DNA of 64,000 nt. It comes from Betaproteobacteria bacterium. GTDB lineage: Bacteria; Pseudomonadota; Gammaproteobacteria; Burkholderiales; Usitatibacteraceae. Both the position numbers and the translations under genes were made by a program. The notes under the pieces were generated by a model. It saw only the letters and a program-made list of their open reading frames with translations, was not told the origin of the DNA and searched no databases. The stretch is from positions 62,001 through 126,000 of the forward strand of contig JADKJU010000002.1 in the NCBI GenBank assembly GCA_016720855.1, in the 5' to 3' direction. This document shows, in pieces, positions 24,940 through 34,105 of the stretch (position 1 is its first letter; each line of letters begins with the position of its first letter).

Positions 24940-27740
24940 TGCGCCTTCTCCCAGTTCTCGCCCACGCCCGCCTCCACCACCAACGGGACCGCGAGCGAGG
25001 TCACTCCCGTCATCAGCTTCTCGACCTGCGGCTTCACGCGATCGAGCTCTCCCTCGGGGACTTCCAGCACCAGCTCGTCGTGCACCTGCATGATGAGCAT
25101 CGTGGCGAGCCCCTCGGACTCGAGCCAACCCTGCACCGCGATCATCGCGAGCTTGATGAGGTCCGCGGCCGTGCCCTGCATGGGCGCATTGATGGCCTGC
25201 CGCTCGGCACCCTGCCGCCGCGCCTGGTTGGCGGAGACGATGTCGGGCAGCCAGAGGCGCCGGCCAAACACGGTCTCGACGTAGCCGCGGTCCTTCGCCT
25301 CGTTCCTCGTGCGCTCCATGTAGGCCGCGACGCCCGGATAGCGCTGGAAGTACTTGTCCATGTAGCTCTGCGCGGCGGCGCGCTCGATGCCCAGGTTGCC
25401 GGCGAGGCCGAAGGCGCTCATGCCGTAGATGAGGCCGAAGTTGATCACCTTGGCGTAACGGCGCTGCTCGCTCGTGACCTCCGCCTGCGCGACGCCGAAG
25501 ACTTCGGAGGCCGTGTGGCGGTGGATGTCCTCCCCGGCCGCGAACGCGTCGATGAGGCTCCTGTCCCCGGACAGGTGCGCCATGATGCGCAGCTCGATCT
25601 GCGAATAGTCGGCCGAGACGATCCTCGAGCCCGGCGGGGCGATGAAGGCCTCGCGGATCCGCCGGCCCTCCGCCGTGCGCACCGGGATGTTCTGCAGGTT
25701 CGGCTCCGTCGAGGACAGCCGCCCCGTCACCGCGACGGCTTGCGCATAGTTGGTGTGCACGCGGCCGGTGCGCGCGTTCACCATGCGCGGCAGCTTGTCG
25801 GTGTAGGTGCTCTTCAGCTTCGACATCCCGCGGTGCTCGAGCAGGGCCTTCGGCAAGGGGTGATCGAGGGCCAGCTTCTCGAGCACTTCCTCGTCCGTCG
25901 ACGGGGCGCCGGAGGGCGTCTTCTTCACCACGGGCAGCTTCAGCCGCTCGAAGAGGATCTCGCCGAGCTGCTTGGGGCTCGCCAGGTTGAACGGCTGCCC
26001 GGCCAGCTCGTGGACCTTGGCTTCGAGCGCCATCATCTTGGCGCCCAGCTCCCCGCTCTGCGTGGCGAGCAGCCTAGAGTCGATGAGCACGCCGTTTCGC
26101 TCCATCGCGAGCAGCACGCCGGCCACGGGAATCTCGATGTCCGCGTAGATGTGGCGAAGCTTTGCGTCCGCCTCCACCTGCGGCCAGAGCACGCCGTGAA
26201 GCTGGAAGGTGACGTCGGCGTCCTCGGCCGAATACCCGGTCGCGCTCTCCACCGACACCTGGTCGAAGCAGATCGAGGAGGCGCCCTTGCCCGCCACTTC
26301 CTCATAGAGGATCGTCTTCGCGCCCAGATGGCGCATGGCGAGCGAATCCATGTCGTGGCGCTGGTGGCTTTCCAGCACATAGGATTCGAGCAGGGTGTCG
26401 TGCACGACGCCCCGGACATCGATGCCGTGGTTGGCGAGTATGTGGCGGTCGTACTTGGCGTTCTGGCCCACCTTGCGATGACGCGCGGATTCGAACCACG
26501 GCTTCAGCCTGGCGAGCGTGCCATCGAAATCGAGCTGGTCGGGCGCGCCGGGGTAACGGTGCGCGAGCGGGATGTAGCAGGCCTCGCCCGGCTCCACGCA
26601 GAAGGCAATGCCCACGAGCCGCGCGGCCATCGGGTCGAGGCTCGTGGTCTCGGTGTCGAAGCAGGTGAGCTGCGCGCCATCGATCTTCGCCATCCAGCGG
26701 TCGAGGGCGGATTCGTCGAGGACCGCTTCGTAGCGCCGGGTGCCGATGAATGCGGCATGGGAATGCGCGGCAGCCCCTTGCGGCTTCGAGGCCTCAGCGG
26801 GGGAAGCAGTGGATCCTTTCGGCGCGGAGAGCGGGCTTCTCGCCAGGGCGAATCCCGCTTCGCCGACGCCCGGCGCCTCGCCCTTCTCGAGCGCCTCGCG
26901 CAGGCTCCGGAAGCCGAAGCGTTCGTACAGCGCGGCGAGCTTCGCCTTGTCGGGGGTGCCCTTCACCAGCGACTCGATCTCGAACGGGAGCGGCACGTCG
27001 GTCTTCACCGTGACGAGCGTGCGCCCGGTGGGCAGCCAGTCGAGCGCCCTGCGCAGGTTCTCGCCCACCACGCCCTTCACTTCGCCCGCGTGCGCCATCA
27101 CCGCCTCCAGGGAACCGTACTCCCCGATCAGCCTCGCGGCGGTCTTCGGGCCCACCTTGTCCACGCCCGGCACGTTGTCCACCGCGTCGCCCATGAGCGC
27201 CAGGTAATCGACGATCCGCTCCGGCGGCACGCCGAACTTGGCCTCCACCGCCTTCGGGTCGAGCGTCTCGTTGGACATGGTGTTCACCCACGTGATGCGC
27301 TCGCTCACGAGCTGCGTGAGGTCCTTGTCGCCCGTGGAGATGAGCGTGTCCCACCCGTGCACGCCCTCGGCGTGGCGGGCGAGCGTGCCGATCACGTCGT
27401 CGGCCTCGACGCCCTCGACCACGACGAGCGGCCAGCCCAGCGCGCGGATCGTCTCGAAGAGCGGCTCGATCTGGGCGGCGAGGTCCTCGGGCATCGCCTG
27501 CCGCGTCGCCTTGTACTCGGGGTAGATCTCGTCGCGGAAGGTCTTGCCCTTGGGATCGAAGACCGCGGCGATATAATCCGAGGGGTAGTCGCCCCCGAGC
27601 TTTCGCAGCATGTTCACCACGCCCATGATCGCGCCCGTGGGTTCGCCCGCGGGGCTGCGGAACTCCGGCATCGCGTGGAAGGCGCGATAGAGGTAGCTCG
27701 AGGCGTCGACGAGCAGCAGGCGTTTCTTCGTATCGTTCAT
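24936..27740 (-). CDS. polA: DNA polymerase I
   Basis: A 934-residue Pol I with all three domains. The N-terminal 5'-3' exonuclease opens RLLLVDASSYLYRAFHAMP and ends near residue 300. The 3'-5' exonuclease retains CFDTETTSLDPM, so proofreading looks intact. The polymerase shows DYSQIELRIMAHLSGD (motif A), RRYAKVINFGLIYGMSAFG (motif B) and MQVHDELVLEVP (motif C). The ATG at 27740 opens MNDTKKRLLL. It is divergent from a LOG-family gene with only 21 bp between start codons and is coupled to tsaC downstream. Confidence 0.96.
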   Translation of the reverse strand: MNDTKKRLLLVDASSYLYRAFHAMPEFRSPAGEPTGAIMGVVNMLRKLGGDYPSDYIAAVFDPKGKTFRDEIYPEYKATRQAMPEDLAAQIEPLFETIRALGWPLVVVEGVEADDVIGTLARHAEGVHGWDTLISTGDKDLTQLVSERITWVNTMSNETLDPKAVEAKFGVPPERIVDYLALMGDAVDNVPGVDKVGPKTAARLIGEYGSLEAVMAHAGEVKGVVGENLRRALDWLPTGRTLVTVKTDVPLPFEIESLVKGTPDKAKLAALYERFGFRSLREALEKGEAPGVGEAGFALARSPLSAPKGSTASPAEASKPQGAAAHSHAAFIGTRRYEAVLDESALDRWMAKIDGAQLTCFDTETTSLDPMAARLVGIAFCVEPGEACYIPLAHRYPGAPDQLDFDGTLARLKPWFESARHRKVGQNAKYDRHILANHGIDVRGVVHDTLLESYVLESHQRHDMDSLAMRHLGAKTILYEEVAGKGASSICFDQVSVESATGYSAEDADVTFQLHGVLWPQVEADAKLRHIYADIEIPVAGVLLAMERNGVLIDSRLLATQSGELGAKMMALEAKVHELAGQPFNLASPKQLGEILFERLKLPVVKKTPSGAPSTDEEVLEKLALDHPLPKALLEHRGMSKLKSTYTDKLPRMVNARTGRVHTNYAQAVAVTGRLSSTEPNLQNIPVRTAEGRRIREAFIAPPGSRIVSADYSQIELRIMAHLSGDRSLIDAFAAGEDIHRHTASEVFGVAQAEVTSEQRRYAKVINFGLIYGMSAFGLAGNLGIERAAAQSYMDKYFQRYPGVAAYMERTRNEAKDRGYVETVFGRRLWLPDIVSANQARRQGAERQAINAPMQGTAADLIKLAMIAVQGWLESEGLATMLIMQVHDELVLEVPEGELDRVKPQVEKLMTGVTSLAVPLVVEAGVGENWEKAH

Positions 27741-27761
27741 GTCACCGCTTGAGGGCCCGCC

Positions 27762-28487
27762 ATGCACAACAAGATTCCGAAACCGTCCGATCCGCAACTG
27801 GCGCAAAGCACGCAGTCCTCGGCGCGCGAGGCGTGGCGGATGTTCGAAATTATCGCAGAGTTCGTCACCGCCACCGAGCGGCTGCGCTCGATCCACCCGG
27901 CCGTGACGATCTTCGGCAGCGCCCGCGTGAAGCCCGGCGAGCCCTACTACGTGCTGGCCGAGGACATCGCGAGGCGCCTCTCGGAGGCCGGATTCTCGGT
28001 CATTTCCGGCGGCGGCCCGGGAATCATGGAAGCGGCCAACAAGGGCGCCTTCGCCGGCCCCAGCCCCAGCGTGGGGCTCAACATCCAGCTTCCGCACGAG
28101 CAGCACGCCAACCAGTACCAGGACATCTCGCACACGTTCCAGCATTTCTTCGCGAGGAAGGTCATGTTCACGAAGCTGTCCTCGGCGTTCGTGATGCTGC
28201 CGGGAGGCTACGGCACGCTCGACGAGCTGTTCGAGGCGCTCACCCTCGTGCAGACGGGCAAGGTCCGGCGCGTTCCCCTGATCCTCGTGGGCTCGGCGTT
28301 CTGGCGCGGCTTGACGGACTGGATCCGCGACCGCCTGGCCGCCGACGGCATGGTGGGCCCCGAAGACGCACAACTGCTGCAGGTGATCGACGAGCCGCAG
28401 GCGATCGTGGATGCGATCTTCACCCATTACCACTCGCGCGGCTTCGATCCCTCGCCCGCGGAGCGCGAGGCCGAATTCGCGCTCTGA
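27762..28487 (+). CDS. LOG family protein (TIGR00730 Rossmann fold)
   Basis: A 241-residue lysine-decarboxylase-like/LOG protein. It carries VTIFGSARVKPGEPYY, VISGGGPGIMEAANKGAF and the signature PGGYGTLDELFE. Family members cleave nucleotide monophosphates to free base and ribose phosphate (cytokinin-activating enzymes in plants); the bacterial substrate here is unknown. It is divergent from polA. Confidence 0.88.
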   Translation: MHNKIPKPSDPQLAQSTQSSAREAWRMFEIIAEFVTATERLRSIHPAVTIFGSARVKPGEPYYVLAEDIARRLSEAGFSVISGGGPGIMEAANKGAFAGPSPSVGLNIQLPHEQHANQYQDISHTFQHFFARKVMFTKLSSAFVMLPGGYGTLDELFEALTLVQTGKVRRVPLILVGSAFWRGLTDWIRDRLAADGMVGPEDAQLLQVIDEPQAIVDAIFTHYHSRGFDPSPAEREAEFAL

Positions 28488-28558
28488 CGCCGTTTGATTC
28501 CCCGGCTCGTTCCTCGACCACGCAGGTGCTAAACTGGACTTCAATTCCGCGAGCCGCC

Positions 28559-28906
28559 ATGCGCATCCTTCTCGCCATCCTTGCACTGACCCTTGCCGCC
28601 GGCGCGTTCGCGCAGTCCGCGCCGCGACCGCTGCCCCCGGGAACGAAACCCCTGGAGGAGCCGCCACCGCCGCCCGCCGTGGTCGAACCCGATCCGGCGC
28701 TCGAGCCGCAGATCACCATCCGCAGCGAGGGGGACCAGACGGTTTCCGAGTACCGCATCAAGGGCAGGCTCTACATGATGAAGGTGACGCCCGCCCACGG
28801 CCGACCCTACGTGCTCATCGACAACCGGGGCGACGGCCAGTTCGCGCGCCAGGACAACCTGGATTCGGGCCTGCGCGTGCCCCAGTGGGTCCTCCTCGAA
28901 TTCTAG
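28559..28906 (+). CDS. DUF2782 domain-containing periplasmic protein
   Basis: A 115-residue protein with signal peptide MRILLAILALTLAAGAFAQ and a Pro-rich linker (PLEEPPPPPAVVEPDP). The folded part QITIRSEGDQTVSEYRIKGRLYMMKVTPAHGRPYVLID is the DUF2782 pattern. Function unknown. It stands between a LOG gene and homoserine kinase, next to polA, as often seen in betaproteobacteria. Confidence 0.85.
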   Translation: MRILLAILALTLAAGAFAQSAPRPLPPGTKPLEEPPPPPAVVEPDPALEPQITIRSEGDQTVSEYRIKGRLYMMKVTPAHGRPYVLIDNRGDGQFARQDNLDSGLRVPQWVLLEF

Positions 28907-28926
28907 GTTCCGCAACCTTTCACCCC

Positions 28927-29877
28927 ATGTCCGTCTTCACGCCAGTCTCCAGTGACGAGGCGCGCGCCTTCCTCGCGCGCTACACGCTGGGCGAACTCGA
29001 AAGCCTCGAGGGCATCGCCCAGGGGATCGAGAACACCAACTATTTCCTCGACACGACGACGGGGCAGTACGTTCTCACGCTCTTCGAGAAGATCGCGCGC
29101 GAGGACCTGCCCTTCTACGTGGGGCTCATGCACCACCTGGACGAGCACGAGATCCGCTGCCCCGCGCCGATGGCCCTCCAGGACGGCAGCTTCCTCGCGC
29201 AATTGAACGGCAAGCCCGCGGTCATCGTGACGCGCCTGCCGGGGGTGCCGCACCTGTCGCCCACCCCCGAGCAGTGCCACAAGGTGGGCAGGATTCTCGC
29301 CGACATCCACGAGGCGGGACTCGAGTACGACGCGGGGCTCGCCAACTGGCGAGGACAGGCCTGGCGAGAGAGCCTCGCCCAACGCCTGCGGCCCAAGCTC
29401 GCCGCCGACGAGGCGGCCCTCGTCGAAAGCGAAAACCGCTACCAGATGCTGCACGACGACACCGTGCTGCCGCAGGGCGTCATCCACGGTGATCTCTTCC
29501 GCGACAACGTGCTGTGGGATGAAGAGGGCGAGGGCGGCGTCATCGATTTCTACTTCGCCTGCGATGACGCCCTGCTCTACGACCTCGCGATCACGGTGAA
29601 CGACTGGTGCACGGATTCGTTCGCCACCCTCGATCCAGTCCGTGTCGGGGCGCTCCTGCAGGGCTACGATGCCCACCGGCCCCTCACGGATCTCGAGCGC
29701 GAGCTCTGGCCCGTGATGCTCCGGCGCGCGGCGCTGCGCACCTGGCTCGGGCGCCTGGAATACAACCACTTTCCGCAGGCCTCCGAAATCACGATCCCGA
29801 AGGACCACGCCTTCTTCCGGCGGCTGCTCGAGCACCACATCGTCCACGCGCGCGCCCTCGAAGCGGCCGGTGACTGA
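28927..29877 (+). CDS. thrB: Homoserine kinase (APH-like ThrB)
   Basis: A 316-residue kinase of the choline/aminoglycoside phosphotransferase fold that phosphorylates homoserine in threonine synthesis. It begins MSVFTPVSSDEARAFLARYTLGELESLEGIAQGIENTNYFL. The catalytic loop is VIHGDLFRDNVLWDEEGEGGVIDFYFA (Brenner HGDLFxDN plus the metal-binding D). It overlaps the next gene by eight bases. Confidence 0.93.
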   Translation: MSVFTPVSSDEARAFLARYTLGELESLEGIAQGIENTNYFLDTTTGQYVLTLFEKIAREDLPFYVGLMHHLDEHEIRCPAPMALQDGSFLAQLNGKPAVIVTRLPGVPHLSPTPEQCHKVGRILADIHEAGLEYDAGLANWRGQAWRESLAQRLRPKLAADEAALVESENRYQMLHDDTVLPQGVIHGDLFRDNVLWDEEGEGGVIDFYFACDDALLYDLAITVNDWCTDSFATLDPVRVGALLQGYDAHRPLTDLERELWPVMLRRAALRTWLGRLEYNHFPQASEITIPKDHAFFRRLLEHHIVHARALEAAGD

Positions 29878-30631
29878 GTCCCGCGCCGTGAGCACACCCC
29901 TTCGCGTTCGCGATGTGCGTTCCTCACGCGGGCCAGCGTGGCTCACCGGCGGGTGGCGCCACTTTCGCGGCGCGCCCATGGTGTGGATCGGCCTTTCGGC
30001 CGGCTGGATGCTGATCACCTTCGCGATGGTGCTGGTGCCAGTCATCGGGGGCGTGGCCGCGAACCTGCTTCAGCCCGTCTTCTTCGCGAGCTTCGCGCTC
30101 GCCGCGCGCAAGCAGCTTTCCGGCGAGGCTCCGGAGATGGGCGACCTCTTCCTGGGATTCCGCCGCCCCCTGAGGCCCCTCATCAACCTGGGCGCCATCC
30201 TGCTCATCGCGGAGATCGCCATCTTTTTCCTGATGTCGCTGCTGGGCCTTCCGGGCGCGTTCGGCGGGCCCGAGGAGGTCGCGACCGTCGCCGACTACGT
30301 GCGGCTGCTTCAGGGCAAGGAATGGATCCTCCTCGTGGGGCTGGTCCTCACGGCGCTGGTGAAGGGCGCGCTGTGGTTCTCGCCGGCCATACTCGCTTTC
30401 CACGAGCTCTCCACTGCCCACGCCGTGCGCTGGAGCCTCTACGCGGCCCTGTCCAACGTGGGGGCGATGCTGACCTACGGCATTGCACTCACGATCATCT
30501 TCATGGCCGGGATCCTGCCGTGGGGGATGGGGTTGCTGATCGTGGTGCCGATGATGGTGGCGAGCACCTACACGGGATACGCGGAGGTCTTCGAGGACGC
30601 CGCACCGGAGGAAGGCGCTACGCCGGCGTGA
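29870..30631 (+). CDS. BPSS1780-type membrane protein
   Basis: A 253-residue protein with about five membrane segments (from 45-65, 95-120, 152-170 and the last 60 residues). The layout RDVRSSRGPAWLTGGWRHF then long helices and GYAEVFED at the end matches a betaproteobacterial membrane protein family named after BPSS1780. Function unknown. Translationally coupled to thrB; GTG at 29888 is an alternative start. Its 3' end overlaps that of the convergent uvrD gene by 14 bp. Confidence 0.75.
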   Translation: MTESRAVSTPLRVRDVRSSRGPAWLTGGWRHFRGAPMVWIGLSAGWMLITFAMVLVPVIGGVAANLLQPVFFASFALAARKQLSGEAPEMGDLFLGFRRPLRPLINLGAILLIAEIAIFFLMSLLGLPGAFGGPEEVATVADYVRLLQGKEWILLVGLVLTALVKGALWFSPAILAFHELSTAHAVRWSLYAALSNVGAMLTYGIALTIIFMAGILPWGMGLLIVVPMMVASTYTGYAEVFEDAAPEEGATPA

Positions 30632-33600
30632 GCCTGGCGTACTGGAGCGCCAGCCACTTGGTGCCTTCCGTCCGGAAGCGCACCTGCACCCGGGCATCGA
30701 GCCCGCGGCCCTCGACGTTGATCACCACGCCCTCGCCGAATTTCGCGTGGCGCACGTTCGCGCCGATGGCAAAGGGATGCTCGTCCGGCCGCGAGGTCTC
30801 GAAGCTGGCGCGCGGCGCGCTCGCGTAGCGGTCGGCTTCCGCCTTCGGGGCGCGGCCCCCGCCCGCGGACCAGGCCTCGCCGCGGCTGCCTGCGCCCCAT
30901 GCGGGCGGCCTGTCCCAGGAGTTCTTCTGCGGCGTGGCCCATGCCTGCTTCTCCGGCAGCACGATCCACTTGCACAGCTCGGCCGGAATCTCCTCGACGA
31001 AGCGCGAGACGATGCCGTAGCGCGACTGGCCGTGCAGCATGCGGCTGCCGGCGTAGCTCAGGTAGAGGCGCTTGCGGGCCCGCGTGATGGCCACGTACAT
31101 GAGGCGCCGCTCCTCCTCGATGCCGCCGTCCTCGCTCAGGCTGTTGTCGTGCGGGAAGAGGCCCTCCTCCAGGCCCCCGAGGAACACCGCATCGAACTCG
31201 AGGCCCTTCGAGGAGTGCACCGTCATGAGCTGCAGCGCGTCCTCGCCGACTCCGGCCTCGTGCTCGCCGGCTTCCAGGCTCGCGTGCGACAGGAACGCGG
31301 CCAGCACCTGCTGCTGGTGCGTTCCCGGCACCGGCGCCACGTCTTCCTGGGCTTCGCCCGCGGGCTCGACGCCGATCTCGAACTCCTCGTTGAAGAGCGT
31401 CGCCGCATTCACCAGCTCGTTCAGGTTCTCGACGCGGTCCTGCCCGTCGCGCTCGGCCGCGTAATGGTCCTTGAGCGAGGATGCGGCAAGCACTTCCTCG
31501 ATGAGCTCCGGAAGCGTGAGCGATTCCGACGCCTTGCGCAGCCGCTCCACGATGGCCATGAAGCCCGCGATGGACGCGCCTCCACGCCCCGCCACCGCCC
31601 CCGCCTTCGCCGCGTGCGCGAGGCTGCCCAGGCCCGACTGCGCGGCCTCCTGGAGCTGCTCGACGCTCCTCGCCCCGATGCCGCGCGGCGGGAAGTTCAC
31701 CACGCGCGTGAATGCCGTGTCGTCGTCGAGGTTCGCCGCCAGGCGCAGGTAGGCCAGCGCGTGCTTCACCTCCTGCCGCTCGAAGAAGCGAAGCCCTCCG
31801 TACACCTTGTACGAGATGCCGGCGCGAAAGAGGGAGTGCTCGAGGATGCGCGACTGGGCGTTCGAGCGGTAGAGCAGCGCCATGTCGGCGAGCGCGGTGC
31901 CCTCGCGGTGCAGTTGCTTCACCTCGTCCACGACGAAGCGCGCTTCCTCCTCGTCGCTCGCCGCCGCGAAGATGCGCAGCGGCTCGCCCCGGCCTTCGGA
32001 GGTCCACAGGTTCTTGCCCAGGCGCGCCTTGTTCTGCGCGATGACCGCGTTGGCCGCGTCGAGGATCGACCCCTGGGAGCGGTAGTTCTGCTCGAGCTTC
32101 ACGACCTCGCGCACGCCGAAGTCGCGCAGGAACTCGTTCATGTTCCCCACGTCAGCGCCCCGAAAGCGATAAATCGAGTTGTGCGTGACGATCCCGTTCG
32201 CGATGAAGTTGTGGGTCGGGGGGACGTCCAGGTCGAATACGGGCTTGCCGCGCCCCGCCACCCGACGCACGGCGGTCACGATTTCCACCTCGCCGCTCCC
32301 GGAGACCATGACCATTCCGGACCGCACGCTGGCCGCCCGCATGAACGGGAGCGACTTTCCGTGCAGGTTGGCGCGCTGGACGATCTTGCCGCCGAGTGCC
32401 CCGGACGCGGCGCGGGCCAGTTTCATCGCCTCGCCGTAATCGACACGGACCGTCTCGAATCGCCAGCTTTTCGAGCCCCGTTTCGCCGGCCGCACTGCGA
32501 TGCCGGCCTTCGCGAGCGCCTTTCGCCCCGCCTCGTCATTTCCCATCACCGCAACACGGTGCCCCGGTCGCCCTCCCCGCCGGTCGCCGCAGAGCGTGAT
32601 CACGATGTTCCGTCGCTTCGAGTCGCGGGAGATCGGCGCATGGTGGGGTTCGTCCGGGGACAGGCCGCAATCGGACAGCAGCCGTTGCGCGCCGGATGCG
32701 GTGTCGATCTCCCGGTAAAGGCGCTCGATCCAGTGCGGATCGTGAACGAGCCCGTTGACCGCCTTGCCCTTTCGCGCCACGAACGGCAGCGTCGGAAGGC
32801 CGTACTTCAGGGAAAGCGTGATCTCGTCGAACCTCGCCTCGTTTTCGCTTGCGTGCGTCCCGACGATCCAGACGGCGTCGGCGTGCTCCTGGGTGGACCG
32901 CTGGCGATATCCCACCCTGGGTTTCACCTGCCCTCGCGTGTAGACCTGCGAAGTACCCAGGCGATAGCCGACGCCCTCCTTGTGCATGAGGCAGGTGAAG
33001 AAGGTTTGCGGCGTCTCGCCCGGGACGTAGGCAGCGAAGTGCGTATGCTCGGGCGTGCTCACGATCCGCTTGCCGCTGCGCGTGCGGATCTCGATCAAGT
33101 CCCCCTTTGACGCACGGCGATAGACACGTGCGACTTCCGCGGGGCGGAAATCGCCGCTGCCGTAACAGGACAACACGCGATCGCCGGGCCGGACCGTTGA
33201 CACGACCTTCGTCCGCCCGTCGGCCATCGTCACGCGCGTATCCCCGGTGACGCACTGGTCGTCGTCGCCCACCGCGAACACGCACCCGTTCGACCCGGCC
33301 AGCATGCGGATCCACTTGTACTGCAGCTTGTTGGTGTCCTGGAACTCATCGACCAGGATGTAGCGGAAGCGTTCCTGGTAGTGGGTCAGCAGGTCCAGGT
33401 TTCGCGAGAGCAGCTCGAAGGTGCGCAGCAGCAGCTCCGCGAAATCGACCACGCCCTCGCGGTTGCACTGCGCGTCGTAGTCGGCGAAGAACGCGACCAT
33501 GCGGCGCGTGAAGTCGTCGCCCGCCTCGACGGCGTTGGCCCGAAGGCCCGCTTCCTTGCAGTTGTTGATGAACGCCTGAAGCTGGCGCGGCGCGAACTTC

Positions 33601-33998
33601 TCCTCGTCCAGGTTCTGCGCGCGGGCCAGGCGCTTCACGATCGAAAGCTGGTCGCCGGAATCGAGGATCTGGAAGAGCTGCGGAAGGCCCGCGTCGCGAT
33701 GGTGCGTGCGCAGGAGCCGGTTGCACAGGCCGTGGAAGGTGCCCACCCACATGCCGCGCGTGTTGATGGGCAGCATCGCCGACAGGCGCGTGAGCATCTC
33801 GCGCGCCGCCTTGTTGGTGAAGGTGACCGCGAGGACGCCCACCGGGCTCGCCTCGCCCGACTGGATGAGGTGCGCGATGCGCGTGGTGAGCACGCGCGTC
33901 TTGCCGCTGCCGGCCCCGGCAAGGATGAGGGCGGATTCGCGTGGAAGGGTGACGGCCCGGAGTTGCTCGGGGTTCAGGCCTGCAAGGAGATCGGACAT
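30618..33998 (-). CDS. uvrD: UvrD/PcrA-type DNA helicase II with in-frame intein
   Basis: A 1126-residue precursor made of a 767-residue UvrD helicase and a 359-residue intein. UvrD unwinds DNA 3'-5' in excision and mismatch repair. Helicase motifs seen are the Walker A GAGSGKT (28-34), TFTNKAAREM, VDEFQD (216-221), GDDDQ (244-248) interrupted by the intein, then SIYRFRGA, LEQNYRSQ, VYGGLRFFERQEVKHALAYLR, LMTVHSSKGLEFDAVF and EERRLMYVAITRARKRL. The C-terminal 60 residues (FAIGANVRHAKFGEGVVINVEG) match the Tudor-like end of UvrD/PcrA. The helicase is active only if the intein splices. Confidence 0.95.
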   Translation of the reverse strand: MSDLLAGLNPEQLRAVTLPRESALILAGAGSGKTRVLTTRIAHLIQSGEASPVGVLAVTFTNKAAREMLTRLSAMLPINTRGMWVGTFHGLCNRLLRTHHRDAGLPQLFQILDSGDQLSIVKRLARAQNLDEEKFAPRQLQAFINNCKEAGLRANAVEAGDDFTRRMVAFFADYDAQCNREGVVDFAELLLRTFELLSRNLDLLTHYQERFRYILVDEFQDTNKLQYKWIRMLAGSNGCVFAVGDDDQCVTGDTRVTMADGRTKVVSTVRPGDRVLSCYGSGDFRPAEVARVYRRASKGDLIEIRTRSGKRIVSTPEHTHFAAYVPGETPQTFFTCLMHKEGVGYRLGTSQVYTRGQVKPRVGYRQRSTQEHADAVWIVGTHASENEARFDEITLSLKYGLPTLPFVARKGKAVNGLVHDPHWIERLYREIDTASGAQRLLSDCGLSPDEPHHAPISRDSKRRNIVITLCGDRRGGRPGHRVAVMGNDEAGRKALAKAGIAVRPAKRGSKSWRFETVRVDYGEAMKLARAASGALGGKIVQRANLHGKSLPFMRAASVRSGMVMVSGSGEVEIVTAVRRVAGRGKPVFDLDVPPTHNFIANGIVTHNSIYRFRGADVGNMNEFLRDFGVREVVKLEQNYRSQGSILDAANAVIAQNKARLGKNLWTSEGRGEPLRIFAAASDEEEARFVVDEVKQLHREGTALADMALLYRSNAQSRILEHSLFRAGISYKVYGGLRFFERQEVKHALAYLRLAANLDDDTAFTRVVNFPPRGIGARSVEQLQEAAQSGLGSLAHAAKAGAVAGRGGASIAGFMAIVERLRKASESLTLPELIEEVLAASSLKDHYAAERDGQDRVENLNELVNAATLFNEEFEIGVEPAGEAQEDVAPVPGTHQQQVLAAFLSHASLEAGEHEAGVGEDALQLMTVHSSKGLEFDAVFLGGLEEGLFPHDNSLSEDGGIEEERRLMYVAITRARKRLYLSYAGSRMLHGQSRYGIVSRFVEEIPAELCKWIVLPEKQAWATPQKNSWDRPPAWGAGSRGEAWSAGGGRAPKAEADRYASAPRASFETSRPDEHPFAIGANVRHAKFGEGVVINVEGRGLDARVQVRFRTEGTKWLALQYARLTPA
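32178..33254 (-). other. Intein in UvrD, inserted at helicase motif III
   Basis: Residues 249-607 of the precursor. The first residue is Cys (CVTGDTRVTMADG, block A), block B reads IVSTPEHTHF with the TxxH pair, and the end reads VFDLDVPPTHNFIANGIVTHN (blocks F and G) with terminal His-Asn; the next extein residue is Ser. The insertion falls exactly between GDDDQ and SIYRFRGA, the ATP-sensing motif III. The central 220 residues are long enough for a homing endonuclease, but no clear LAGLIDADG or HNH motif was found, so it may be a diverged or decayed nuclease. The frame is intact and all splicing residues are present. Confidence 0.93.
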
Positions 33999-34105
33999 GC
34001 GCGGAGAACGGGAAGCGGACGCAAATTATAACCGCGCCACGCGGCGCGGCGGCCGATAACGCGCGGCACGCGGCCCTCCCCGATGGGGTCCCTGCGAAGC
34101 CTCGG

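Noticed and set aside
32178..33254. LAGLIDADG homing endonuclease in the intein
   Set aside because: The middle part is long enough, but I see no convincing motif; LSLKYGLPTLPF and similar stretches are suggestive at most, so no nuclease is claimed.
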